Source: an uncultured Aquimarina sp. | Lineage (GTDB): Bacteria > Bacteroidota > Bacteroidia > Flavobacteriales > Flavobacteriaceae | Reading direction: 5' to 3' | Length of the DNA stretch: 32,205 nt | NCBI GenBank assembly: GCA_937958985.1 | Contig: CALGLV010000026.1 | Coordinates: 1 to 32,205, forward strand | Shown: positions 23,901 to 30,993 of the stretch, in pieces | How the letters are laid out: every line of letters starts with the position of its first letter | How positions within the stretch are numbered: the stretch's first letter is position 1 | The notes under the pieces: model-generated | What the model was told of the DNA's origin: nothing | What the model saw: only the letters and a program-made list of their open reading frames with translations | Databases searched by the model: none | Made by a program: the position numbers and the translations under genes

Positions 23901-24435
23901 CTCAAAACCTACAATTATAATGATTGCTATTTTCTTGAGTTTAATAGGCGTTTTTGGTGGATTGGTAGCAACTGGCGCTCCTTTTGTAATTATGATGACT
24001 ATGATGGGAATTATATCCTTAGCGGGTATTGTAGTGAATAACGGAGTCGTACTACTCGATTATACGCAACTTTTAATTGACAGAAAATTAATAAATAAAG
24101 GTTTAGAAATAGGTACTTTACTTTCTAAAGAAGAAGTGAAAAAGGCTATTATTGAAGGTGGTCGTGCTCGATTAAGACCTGTATTACTTACGGCTATCAC
24201 CACGGTATTGGGCTTAATTCCCCTAGCCATAGGGTTCAATATTGATTTCTTTTCTTTATTTGCAACTGGTGATCCTAAAATTTACTTCGGAGGAGATAAC
24301 GTAATATTTTGGGGTCCTTTGGCCAAAACAGTAATTTATGGGTTAATAGTAGCCACTTTTTTAACTTTAGTTATTGTACCTGTGTTGTTCTACCTTACGC
24401 ACAGATTGAAATTATCTCTTAAAAAACTATTTTAA
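20977..24435 (+). CDS. RND-family efflux pump, inner-membrane permease
   Basis: 1152 residues, somewhat longer than AcrB (~1050), with the RND layout: one N-terminal membrane helix (VIYVIMLLFLILGL), a large periplasmic pore/docking part, six helices, a second periplasmic part and the last helices. PGNTAEDIEKLIVDPLED and SSKTINQVDDLVNNIIFGIL are family blocks. In TM4 the proton-relay pair D-D of AcrB is D414-N415 (LVDNGIVVVENV), with only the first Asp kept; I recall the same variant in other Bacteroidota pumps. The second half has GGRARLRPVLLTAITTVLGL. It is driven by the proton gradient; drug versus metabolite substrate is not determined. A strong terminator follows. Confidence 0.95.
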   Translation: MSKDQQNIHKEFALSSWAIDNKTVIYVIMLLFLILGLSAYNSMPRENFPEIIDNKIFISAIYPGNTAEDIEKLIVDPLEDRLNNISNKVKMKSTSQQDYGIIEIEFDEAITVDQAKQKVKDEVDLETGTEDWPTFNGAKVKPTVFNLSISEETPILNINISGNYPVERLKKFGEYLEDNIEDLKEIKQVDIRGAEEREVEVAVDIYKMMAAKVSFDDVLNAIRRGNVTVSAGNIIGSGQQRTMRIIGEIEKPTELNNFVVKNLGGIVYLKDIATISFKEEDATTYARQKGKSVVMLDVKKRSGKNMVAAAEQIQQIVKEAKENIFPQDLEVTITNDQSSKTINQVDDLVNNIIFGILLVVIVLMFFLGFRNALFVGFAIPMSMFMSFMIISLMGYTLNTMILFALIMGLGMLVDNGIVVVENVYRLMEEEGMSRIEAAKKGIGEIAFPIIISTLTTVAAFVPLGMWPGIMGQFMIYFPITLSIVLGSSLFVAIFINSMLVSAFMETEAREISFKNLIKLSVILIVLGTTMLLVGGAVRGFGSLLIVTALLFWIYKYAIKPLARGFQNKTLVWLENAYKSFVTFALSKFWPFVFSVGTFALLIFAFAGFGNSVAEKRTKIEFFPDNKPNQIFVYIEYPQGTDIAKTNTITKAIEKRVASIINDSEYIVDGKNVLVESTVAQVGKGAGNPQTDGGSAADLPHKGKITASMREYKFRNGKDSEELRAKIQEGLKGIYPGVSISIEKEAVGPPVGPPINIEITGQDYDILIQTAEKMRQFINAKNIAGIDELKIDVNKGKPAMQVIINREKAGELGVSNGFVGNQLRRSVFGEKAGVYKLEGDNYDINVRFNEENRYNNNALFNQNITFRDQATGQLKEIPISAIATQKNTTSYSAIKHKNATRVVTVYSGLKPGFTDAGAIVSQIEDEMKSFEKPQGLKFDFTGQIEEQNKQQSFLMGAFFTGLGLIFFILIFQFSSISKPTIIMIAIFLSLIGVFGGLVATGAPFVIMMTMMGIISLAGIVVNNGVVLLDYTQLLIDRKLINKGLEIGTLLSKEEVKKAIIEGGRARLRPVLLTAITTVLGLIPLAIGFNIDFFSLFATGDPKIYFGGDNVIFWGPLAKTVIYGLIVATFLTLVIVPVLFYLTHRLKLSLKKLF

Positions 24436-24472
24436 AAATTGGTTGATTTTTTTTAATTCTAATTATCAATAA

Positions 24473-24510
24473 TAAAGCCTCATACAATTTAAGTTGTATG
24501 AGGTTTATAG
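24473..24510 (+). terminator. Terminator of the RND efflux operon
   Basis: CCTCATACAA (24478-24487) and TTGTATGAGG (24494-24503) form a perfect 10-bp stem with a 6-nt loop, extended by ATAAA/TTTAT and followed by a T-rich stretch. It separates the pump operon from the MATE gene. Confidence 0.85.
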
Positions 24511-24522
24511 TTTAAAGAATAC

Positions 24523-24530
24523 TACTTTTG
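24523..24530 (+). promoter_or_regulatory. -7 box TACTTTTG for the MATE gene
   Basis: TACTTTTG matches TAnnTTTG. Transcription would begin near 24535, so the longest in-frame start (TTG at 24494, inside the terminator stem) would not be on the mRNA. This places the true start further down, at TTG 24545. Confidence 0.45.
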
Positions 24531-24544
24531 AAACAAAAAAAAGC

Positions 24545-25882
24545 TTGTTAGAAAAATATACTAGAGAGTTTCCTAAAAACCTAAAAATCGCAGTTCCTGT
24601 AATGATTGGCCAAGTGGGTCAAATATTAGTCGGACTCGTAGATAATATAATGGTTGGCGAATTAGGCGCTGCCTCTTTAGCTGCAGTATCTTTGGGTAAT
24701 GCCGTGTTTGCAATAGCGATATCATTAGCTATCGGCTTTTCATTAAGTATTACGCCGCTTATCGCGGAAAGTGATGGTAAAAATGATACAAATACAGGAA
24801 CTAGAATATTTAAAGATGGCGTTTGGTTTTGTGTAATTATAGGTTTTTTACTCTATGGACTTATCAAAGCAATACAGCCTTTTTTGCACAATTTTAATCA
24901 ACCCGAAGAGGTGGTGACTCTTGCTACACCCTATTTAGATTTAACAGCTATTTCTATAATTCCTTTTACCATTTTCATGGCTTTTAAGCAGTTTTCCGAT
25001 GGGATGTCTGCAACCAAATATGCAATGATAGCTACCATTGCAGGAAATGCTGTAAATATTGTTTTAAATTATCTTTTAATCTATGGTAAGTTTGGTTTTC
25101 CAAGACTGGAGCTAGAAGGAGCTGCGTTGGCATCTCTTATTTCAAGAATACTAATGCTAATTTTATTGATTTTTATTTTAAAAGCCAAACAAAAATACCT
25201 GCCTTATTTTAAAAATTTCTTCAAGCAAATTTTTAGTACCAATGCCATTTCCAATATTTTAACTTTAGGTTTTCCGGTAGCTTTACAAATGTTATTTGAA
25301 TTCGGTTTTTTTTCCTCTTCTATCATTTTATCAGGAAGTTTAAGCACCGAAGATCAAGCAGCCAATCAAATTGCCTTAAACTTAGCCTCTATGGCTTTTA
25401 TGATTGCAATAGGACTTGGTGTAACCGCAACCATTAGAGTTGGAAATCAGGTAGGGAAAGGAAATTTCAAAGAGCTTATTCGCATCGTAAGATCCATTTT
25501 ATTATTAGTGTTTATATTAGAGCTTGTTTTGGCTATTTTCTTTATGACCACCAACACCTTTTTACCTAAAGTTTATATTAATAATGAAACCGTAATTACT
25601 ATTGCTTCACAATTGCTTATAATTGTTGCATGGTTTCAATTAAGTGATGGTTTCCAAGTGACTCTTTTAGGAGTACTTCGGGGTTTGCAAGATGTTAATA
25701 TCCCCACTGTAATTATTTTCATATCGTACTGGTGTATTGGCTTCCCTGTATGCTATACACTAGGTAAAGCAGAGCAATTAGGAGCTTACGGTATATGGGT
25801 TGGCTTATTGGTTGGTTTATTTGCTTCGAGTGCTATGCTTTTTGCTAGGTATCGTTATTTAGTATGGAAGAAAAGTAAATAG
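24545..25882 (+). CDS. MATE-family multidrug/Na+ or H+ antiporter
   Basis: An inner-membrane exporter with 12 hydrophobic segments in two halves. PVMIGQVGQILVGLVDNIMV and GELGAASLAAVSLGN are the standard MATE N-terminal blocks, and the second half opens with GFPVALQMLFEFGFFSSSII. The frame is open from a TTG at 24494, but that codon is the first base triplet of the terminator's right arm and upstream of the promoter box. The TTG at 24545, giving MLEKYTREFPKNLK, fits the family's N-terminus, while the first ATG in frame (the M of VPVMIG) is inside the first helix. This gives ~445 residues, normal for the family. It is convergent with the DinB gene, 20 bp apart. The substrate is unknown. Confidence 0.88.
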   Translation: MLEKYTREFPKNLKIAVPVMIGQVGQILVGLVDNIMVGELGAASLAAVSLGNAVFAIAISLAIGFSLSITPLIAESDGKNDTNTGTRIFKDGVWFCVIIGFLLYGLIKAIQPFLHNFNQPEEVVTLATPYLDLTAISIIPFTIFMAFKQFSDGMSATKYAMIATIAGNAVNIVLNYLLIYGKFGFPRLELEGAALASLISRILMLILLIFILKAKQKYLPYFKNFFKQIFSTNAISNILTLGFPVALQMLFEFGFFSSSIILSGSLSTEDQAANQIALNLASMAFMIAIGLGVTATIRVGNQVGKGNFKELIRIVRSILLLVFILELVLAIFFMTTNTFLPKVYINNETVITIASQLLIIVAWFQLSDGFQVTLLGVLRGLQDVNIPTVIIFISYWCIGFPVCYTLGKAEQLGAYGIWVGLLVGLFASSAMLFARYRYLVWKKSK

Positions 25883-25902
25883 TAGCTTTTTAGTTACTGA
25901 AT

Positions 25903-26451
25903 TTAAATATCAAATTTATTTCCTTTATTCTCTAACGCAATCACAATATGCGCTAAATGGTGATTTCCGTGCCAAGCATAACTTCCTATAGTTTCTTGAA
26001 TTGTAAACTTTTTACCATGTTCTGGGTGTACATATTCTAAAAGTAATTCCTCCAATACCAATTCTTTTAACAACAAACTCCATTTTGCATGAAGGCCTTC
26101 TAAAAGCAATAAAGAGTGAGAAATATCATCCGATAAAGAATCTTTCAGCTCAGCCCATTCACCTTCTAAATAAGGCCTAACAGTTGGTATATCCTCTGTT
26201 AATGATAGCTTAAAACGCATAAAAGCATTCATGTGACTATCCGCACAATGGTGTACTATTTGTTTTATGGTCCACCCCCCTGGGCGGTATTGCCAATTCA
26301 ACTCTTCAACGGATAAATCTTTAGTCAATTTAGCAATGTCTTTAGGAAAAGATACTATCTCAGAAATCCATTCCTTTAACAATTCTAAACTATAAACTTT
26401 AGGAGCAACGTACTTTCCGATAGGAAATTTTAAATGTTCAATATTCATCAT
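25903..26451 (-). CDS. DinB/YfiT-like metal-dependent protein (putative bacillithiol transferase)
   Basis: 182 residues of the DinB four-helix-bundle superfamily, close to the YfiT/BstA group. NWQYRPGGWTIKQIVHHCAD with H67/H68 and the C-terminal WHGNHHLAHI supply the three-histidine metal site. LSLTEDIPTVRPY and WAELKDS are also YfiT-like. Relatives transfer bacillithiol to electrophiles or were described as metal-dependent hydrolases; which applies here is not shown. The start could be either of two adjacent ATGs (26451 or 26448). It follows the M1 peptidase gene by 8 bp on the same strand, so it is the last gene of that operon. Confidence 0.82.
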   Translation of the reverse strand: MMNIEHLKFPIGKYVAPKVYSLELLKEWISEIVSFPKDIAKLTKDLSVEELNWQYRPGGWTIKQIVHHCADSHMNAFMRFKLSLTEDIPTVRPYLEGEWAELKDSLSDDISHSLLLLEGLHAKWSLLLKELVLEELLLEYVHPEHGKKFTIQETIGSYAWHGNHHLAHIVIALENKGNKFDI

Positions 26452-26459
26452 AAAACCTA

Positions 26460-28751
26460 TTATTTACCTTCTTTAAATGTATCAAATTTACTTTTAACTT
26501 CTTGTTTAGGCCATACGTTGTTATCTGGATTGATATCTGCAGTCACAGCATCAGGGTCTACTTCAATTTTAATAATTTTTTTAGTTGCCGGAATTACTTT
26601 TTGAATTTCTTTATCGTTTTTTCTCCAAACGCGAGCAGGGTATTGAACCGTTTCTGTAGTATTATCCGCATACGTATATTTCACAATTAAAGGCATTACT
26701 AAACCTCCTTTATTTTCGAAACTTATTTGATAGAAAAACTTAGGATCTTGTAATTTCGCACGTTCTTCGGCCGTAAAATTATCGAACAAATAATCTTGCA
26801 AATTTTGTGAATTCCCGGTAACCGATTTAGATGTATCTACATCTTTAAAATCCTCACTATCTCCCGAAACAGCGAATACCAAAGGTATCAACTCACTTTC
26901 GGTCATATTACGTTTTTGCAATACGTCGCGTATAAATGCATTTGGTTTATTTGAAACGTAATAGTTTTTTACTTCTTTTACCGAGATATCTACGACATCA
27001 GTAGTGTAAAACCATCCTCTCCAAAACCAATCTAAATCCATACCTGAGGCTTCTTCCATTGTTCTAAAGAAATCTTCTGGGGTTGGGTGTTTAAATTTCC
27101 AACGATTTGCATACACTTTAAAAGCATAATCGAACATTTCGTGCCCCATTACTGTTTCTCTTAAAATATTTAAAGCAGTAGCTGGCTTTCCATAGGCATT
27201 GTTCCCCAATTGAATTACATTATCTGCCTGCGTCATAATTGGCGAAATTTCACTTTGATCGCCACTCATGTAAGGGATTATATTTTTAGCTGGCCCTCTC
27301 CTACTAGGAAATCCAGGTTCAAATTCTTGTTGTGTTAAATACTCTAAAAAAGAATTTAGTCCTTCGTCCATCCAACCCCATTGACGCTCGTCACTATTTA
27401 CAATCATCGGAAAATAATTATGCCCAACTTCATGAATAATTACCCCGATAGTAGAGGTGCGTTCTCTTTCTGTATATTTTCCGTTTTTTGGTCGTCCCCA
27501 GTTCCAACAAATCATAGGATACTCCATCCCTATTTGTCTAAAGTTTACCGATACGGCTTTATGATATGGGTACTGAAAAGTCATCTTACTATACGTTTGT
27601 AACGTTTGCTTTACGGCTTTTGTAGAATATTCTTCCCACAGTGGGTTACCTTCTTTAGGGTACATAGAAACTGCCATAACGGTTTTACCTAACACATCAA
27701 CCGCCATCATTTCGTGAATATATTTTCGGGAAGTAGCAAACCCAAAATCGCGCACTTTTTCAGCTTCAAACTTCCAAGTAATTGCTTCTTTAGATTTAGC
27801 CTTTTCTTTTACTTCTGCTTCAGCTTGTGTTATTAACAATACTGGTTTATCAAAACTTTGCTTTGCCTCTTCAAAACGTTTTAACATCGTTGGTGTATAT
27901 ACTTCTTTTCTATTTTGAAGTACTCCCGTAGCCTCCATCATGTGGTCTTTAGGAACAGTAATTTCTACTTCATAATTTCCAAAATTTAAAGCAAACTCAC
28001 CATCACCCCAAAATTGGGCATTTTGCCAACCTTCAACATCGTTATACACACACATTCGTGGGTAAAATTGTGCAATTACAAAAGCTCGGTTTTCATCCTC
28101 TTTAAAATATTCATATCCCGATCTGTCATCTCCTGGTATGTGTTCATTTACGGTGTACCACCAATCGATATTTAGTTCAATTTTTTTTCCTGGCTGTAAT
28201 GGGCTATCCAAATCAATTCGCATCATGGTTTGATTGATATAATGTTTCATTGCTTTACCCGCACCATTGGCAACTTTTTCTATATTAAATCCTCCATCAA
28301 AACGCTCTTTCAAAAATTTTGCTGTAAAACTTGCTGGTCTGTAATACGGACTCATTACATCACCCTCAATTAGTGATGTTTTGGAATCTTTAGATCGTTT
28401 ATTTTGATCGAGTTGAAGCCATAAAAACTCTAATTTATCGGGTGAATTATTGGTATAAGTAATGCTTTCTGAACCCGTTAATTTAGGTTCCGATCCATCG
28501 GAAGGATCGGTTAGCTTTACTTTAATTTTATAATCCGCTTGCTGTTGATAATACTGATGCCCTGGTGCCCCAGAAGCGTTTCTATAGACATTTGGAGTTG
28601 CAAATTCATCGTACAATTGTTTGAATTTGTTTTGATTGGTATGCCCTTTATGATCAATTTCCCCTTCCTCCTGAGCAACTATTGACATAGCGCTAAGAAT
28701 TGAAAATGTATATACTGTTATTTTTTTGAACGTATTGATTGTTATGCGCAT
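26460..28751 (-). CDS. Exported M1-family metallopeptidase
   Basis: 763 residues with a signal peptide ending SIVAQ (residue 27), so periplasmic or surface-associated. The gluzincin zinc site is complete: H440-E-V-G-H444, and E463 18 residues after H444 in MDEGLNSFLEYL. RQIGMEYPMI (405-414) corresponds to the GxMEN exopeptidase loop, with Tyr in place of Asn. The N-terminal part is a beta-rich domain typical of M1 aminopeptidases, and the C-terminal ~200 residues (from about 620) include a beta-sandwich-like part. It should remove N-terminal residues from peptides, feeding on proteins outside the cytoplasm. It lies between a DUF6702 gene (9 bp upstream) and the DinB-like gene (8 bp downstream), one operon. 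Confidence 0.93.
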   Translation of the reverse strand: MRITINTFKKITVYTFSILSAMSIVAQEEGEIDHKGHTNQNKFKQLYDEFATPNVYRNASGAPGHQYYQQQADYKIKVKLTDPSDGSEPKLTGSESITYTNNSPDKLEFLWLQLDQNKRSKDSKTSLIEGDVMSPYYRPASFTAKFLKERFDGGFNIEKVANGAGKAMKHYINQTMMRIDLDSPLQPGKKIELNIDWWYTVNEHIPGDDRSGYEYFKEDENRAFVIAQFYPRMCVYNDVEGWQNAQFWGDGEFALNFGNYEVEITVPKDHMMEATGVLQNRKEVYTPTMLKRFEEAKQSFDKPVLLITQAEAEVKEKAKSKEAITWKFEAEKVRDFGFATSRKYIHEMMAVDVLGKTVMAVSMYPKEGNPLWEEYSTKAVKQTLQTYSKMTFQYPYHKAVSVNFRQIGMEYPMICWNWGRPKNGKYTERERTSTIGVIIHEVGHNYFPMIVNSDERQWGWMDEGLNSFLEYLTQQEFEPGFPSRRGPAKNIIPYMSGDQSEISPIMTQADNVIQLGNNAYGKPATALNILRETVMGHEMFDYAFKVYANRWKFKHPTPEDFFRTMEEASGMDLDWFWRGWFYTTDVVDISVKEVKNYYVSNKPNAFIRDVLQKRNMTESELIPLVFAVSGDSEDFKDVDTSKSVTGNSQNLQDYLFDNFTAEERAKLQDPKFFYQISFENKGGLVMPLIVKYTYADNTTETVQYPARVWRKNDKEIQKVIPATKKIIKIEVDPDAVTADINPDNNVWPKQEVKSKFDTFKEGK

Positions 28752-28760
28752 AAGTTCTTT

Positions 28761-29288
28761 TTAAAAGAATATAGTTTTTTTACTATTTTGATGAGTTAAA
28801 TGTACACTTTTCACGGTAGTATCTAAAGTAACATCAACGGTATTGTGCTGACTAGAGAAAACATCCATTAATAACGTATTTTCGATATCTAAACGTTGTA
28901 CTTTTTCTCCGTAAGGAGCTTCATAATAAAGGTAGACTAATTGATTTTCGACTTCACAGCCTAAAAATGTAATTTCTAGAGGGGCTCTATTTGTAGCTAT
29001 TTTTATTTTTCTAGTTAAATAAGTTGCTATTGTTTGTTTTTGTTTTTCTGAAATTTCAGAAAAATCCTTCACTTCTAATTGATAGCGTTCGCTAAGTACT
29101 TTTTCGAAATCATCTGCAAAAATAGCGGTGTGCATTTTAAGTAATTTCTCGCTAGTATCAACTTGTATTTTAGTGATACTCGAATAATATTTATGCATCG
29201 TAAAAGATGAAGATACCAAAACAAGCATTAATGCTATAACTCCTTTACATACAAACCGTAATTGTTTACTTTTATCGTAAAATTGCAT
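28761..29288 (-). CDS. DUF6702-like protein, exported or membrane-anchored
   Basis: 175 residues with an N-terminal hydrophobic stretch (CKGVIALMLVLVSSSFT, about residues 14-30) that is a signal peptide or anchor. The mature part opens with HKYYSSITKIQVD and contains IFADDFEKVLSERY, which are marks of DUF6702, a flavobacterial family often next to M1 peptidases. The fold appears to be mostly beta strands with charged loops (LEITFLGCEVENQLVYLYYE). It is the first gene of the DUF6702 / M1 peptidase / DinB operon. Its start codon is only 2 bp from that of the divergent propeller lipoprotein gene. The function is unknown; a role with the peptidase is suggested only by neighbourhood. Confidence 0.75.
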   Translation of the reverse strand: MQFYDKSKQLRFVCKGVIALMLVLVSSSFTMHKYYSSITKIQVDTSEKLLKMHTAIFADDFEKVLSERYQLEVKDFSEISEKQKQTIATYLTRKIKIATNRAPLEITFLGCEVENQLVYLYYEAPYGEKVQRLDIENTLLMDVFSSQHNTVDVTLDTTVKSVHLTHQNSKKTIFF

Positions 29289-29290
29289 AG

Positions 29291-30637
29291 ATGGTACTTA
29301 AACTATTATTTAAAATCTGCTTATTTATAGTAACGACTTTATTATTAAGTTGCGCCACAAAAAAAGGGACTATAATTTCTAAAAATACAATTAATACCAA
29401 TTACCACCCAATAAACGTTAAGATTTACGAACAAATTTCAAAAAAAACACTCGGCCCTTGTGAACCTAGTATTGCTATAAACCCTAGTAATCCTAAAAAC
29501 ATAGTTGCTGGTAGTGTTTTAGATTATGTACATGTAAGTAACGACGGTGGAAAAACATGGAATACAAAAAAATTAAAATCTGATTACGGTATTTGGGGAG
29601 ACCCAACTGTTTTGAGTGACTCTAAAGGGAATTTTTATTACTTCCACCTTAGCGACCCAGAAGGTACCAATTGGAAGAGCAATAAAATACTCGACCGAAT
29701 TGTTGCTCAAAAAAGTACCGATGGCGGAAAAACATGGAATAAAGGAACTGGAATTGGCCTTAACGCCCCTAAACAACAAGACAAGCAGTGGGCGTTGATT
29801 CACCCTACTAGAGACAATCAACTTTACACCGCTTGGACTGAGTTCGACAACTATGGAAGTAAAAATGAAAGTGACCAATCTCGTATTTTATTCTCGAAAT
29901 CTACCGACAGTAGCCAAACTTGGTCAACTCCTTTACAAATTAGTACGCACCTAGGAAATTGTTTGGATAATGATTTAACCCCAGAAGGAACTACCTTGGC
30001 TAGCGACGGTAATAACTTGTTTGTTTCTTGGGCTTTCGATTCTAAAATTTGGTTTTCCAAAAGTAGTGACAACGGTAGTAGCTGGACTAAAGAAGTTGCT
30101 ATTGCAAATCAGCCTAACGGTTGGAAATATGAAATAAAAAATATTACTCGCTGTAATGGTTTTCCTGTTATGGCCATCGATCATTCAAAGTCAAAACACA
30201 AAGGGACACTTTATTTAAATTGGAGTTCGCAAATAAATGACTCTGAAACAAATGTGTTTATTGCAAAATCTACCGATAGCGGAAAAACGTGGACTGAATC
30301 AAAAACAGTTTACACTAATAACAAATCTGCACATCATTTTTTCAATTGGATGAGCGTTGACCCTAAGACAGGTTTTATATACATAATATATTATAAAGAA
30401 GTCGAGCCAAACTCATCCTTAATCGAAGTTCATTTAAGTGTCTCCAAAAACGGAGCTAATTCTTTTAACGATTATATTATTTCGGAAACACCTTTTAATC
30501 CTAAAGGAGCTAACTTTTTTGGTGACTATAATAATATAGCTGCTTACAACGGAACTATTAGACCCGTATGGACTCAGGTTGAAAATGGACTGGTTAGTGT
30601 ATGGACTGCTTTGATAGAAGATGAAGATTTGAAGTGA
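29291..30637 (+). CDS. Asp-box beta-propeller lipoprotein (sialidase-like)
   Basis: 448 residues with a lipoprotein signal (LLLSC, Cys21), so the protein should be anchored in the outer membrane. At least five Asp-box (BNR) motifs of the SxDxGxTW type are spread along it: SNDGGKTW, STDGGKTW, STDSSQTW, SSDNGSSW and STDSGKTW. This predicts a six-bladed beta-propeller as in sialidases. The sialidase arginine triad and the RIP motif are not obvious, so enzyme activity on sialic acids is not shown; a related glycan-binding or hydrolase role is possible. The gene is divergent from DUF6702, starts 2 bp apart. A weak TACTTTTA box lies just upstream. Confidence 0.82.
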   Translation: MVLKLLFKICLFIVTTLLLSCATKKGTIISKNTINTNYHPINVKIYEQISKKTLGPCEPSIAINPSNPKNIVAGSVLDYVHVSNDGGKTWNTKKLKSDYGIWGDPTVLSDSKGNFYYFHLSDPEGTNWKSNKILDRIVAQKSTDGGKTWNKGTGIGLNAPKQQDKQWALIHPTRDNQLYTAWTEFDNYGSKNESDQSRILFSKSTDSSQTWSTPLQISTHLGNCLDNDLTPEGTTLASDGNNLFVSWAFDSKIWFSKSSDNGSSWTKEVAIANQPNGWKYEIKNITRCNGFPVMAIDHSKSKHKGTLYLNWSSQINDSETNVFIAKSTDSGKTWTESKTVYTNNKSAHHFFNWMSVDPKTGFIYIIYYKEVEPNSSLIEVHLSVSKNGANSFNDYIISETPFNPKGANFFGDYNNIAAYNGTIRPVWTQVENGLVSVWTALIEDEDLK

Positions 30638-30993
30638 TCATAATTTTTTAGAACAGAGAAAAATTAATGACTATTATGAATTTGACAGCTATGTTATAAA
30701 AATCATCATTTTTAAACTCTATTTTTCAGTCTTACTTCAATTATACCTCATTAATTTCTAATTAAATAAATTTATTATTATAATTGAAAATAATATTTGT
30801 AATATCAAATAATTATATTTACACAAAAATTGAAATTACAATTATTAGTCTATTTTACTGTTGATTTACAGAAAATGCATTTTATCCGATTTTATTGCGT
30901 TTTAACGTTTTTTAAGTACGTATTATGTTGTTTTTCAGTAATAACACATTGAAAATAATTAATTTATTACATATCACAATTTAAAATTGATTT
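30638..30993. other. AT-rich intergenic region before the fibre-protein gene
   Basis: 356 bp with no coding signal and no clear terminator hairpin after 30637. It is extremely AT-rich. Close to the downstream ATG (30994) is the near-palindrome CAATTT-A-AAATTG (about 30978-30990), which could fold over the translation start. No full TAnnTTTG promoter box was found; AATATTTG near 30795 is one base off. The long AT-rich leader suggests regulated expression, but nothing specific can be named. Confidence 0.4.

Noticed and set aside
29573..30184. Minus-strand frames opposite the propeller lipoprotein
   Set aside because: The plus-strand frame holds the lipobox and five Asp boxes, so the minus-strand frames are shadows.
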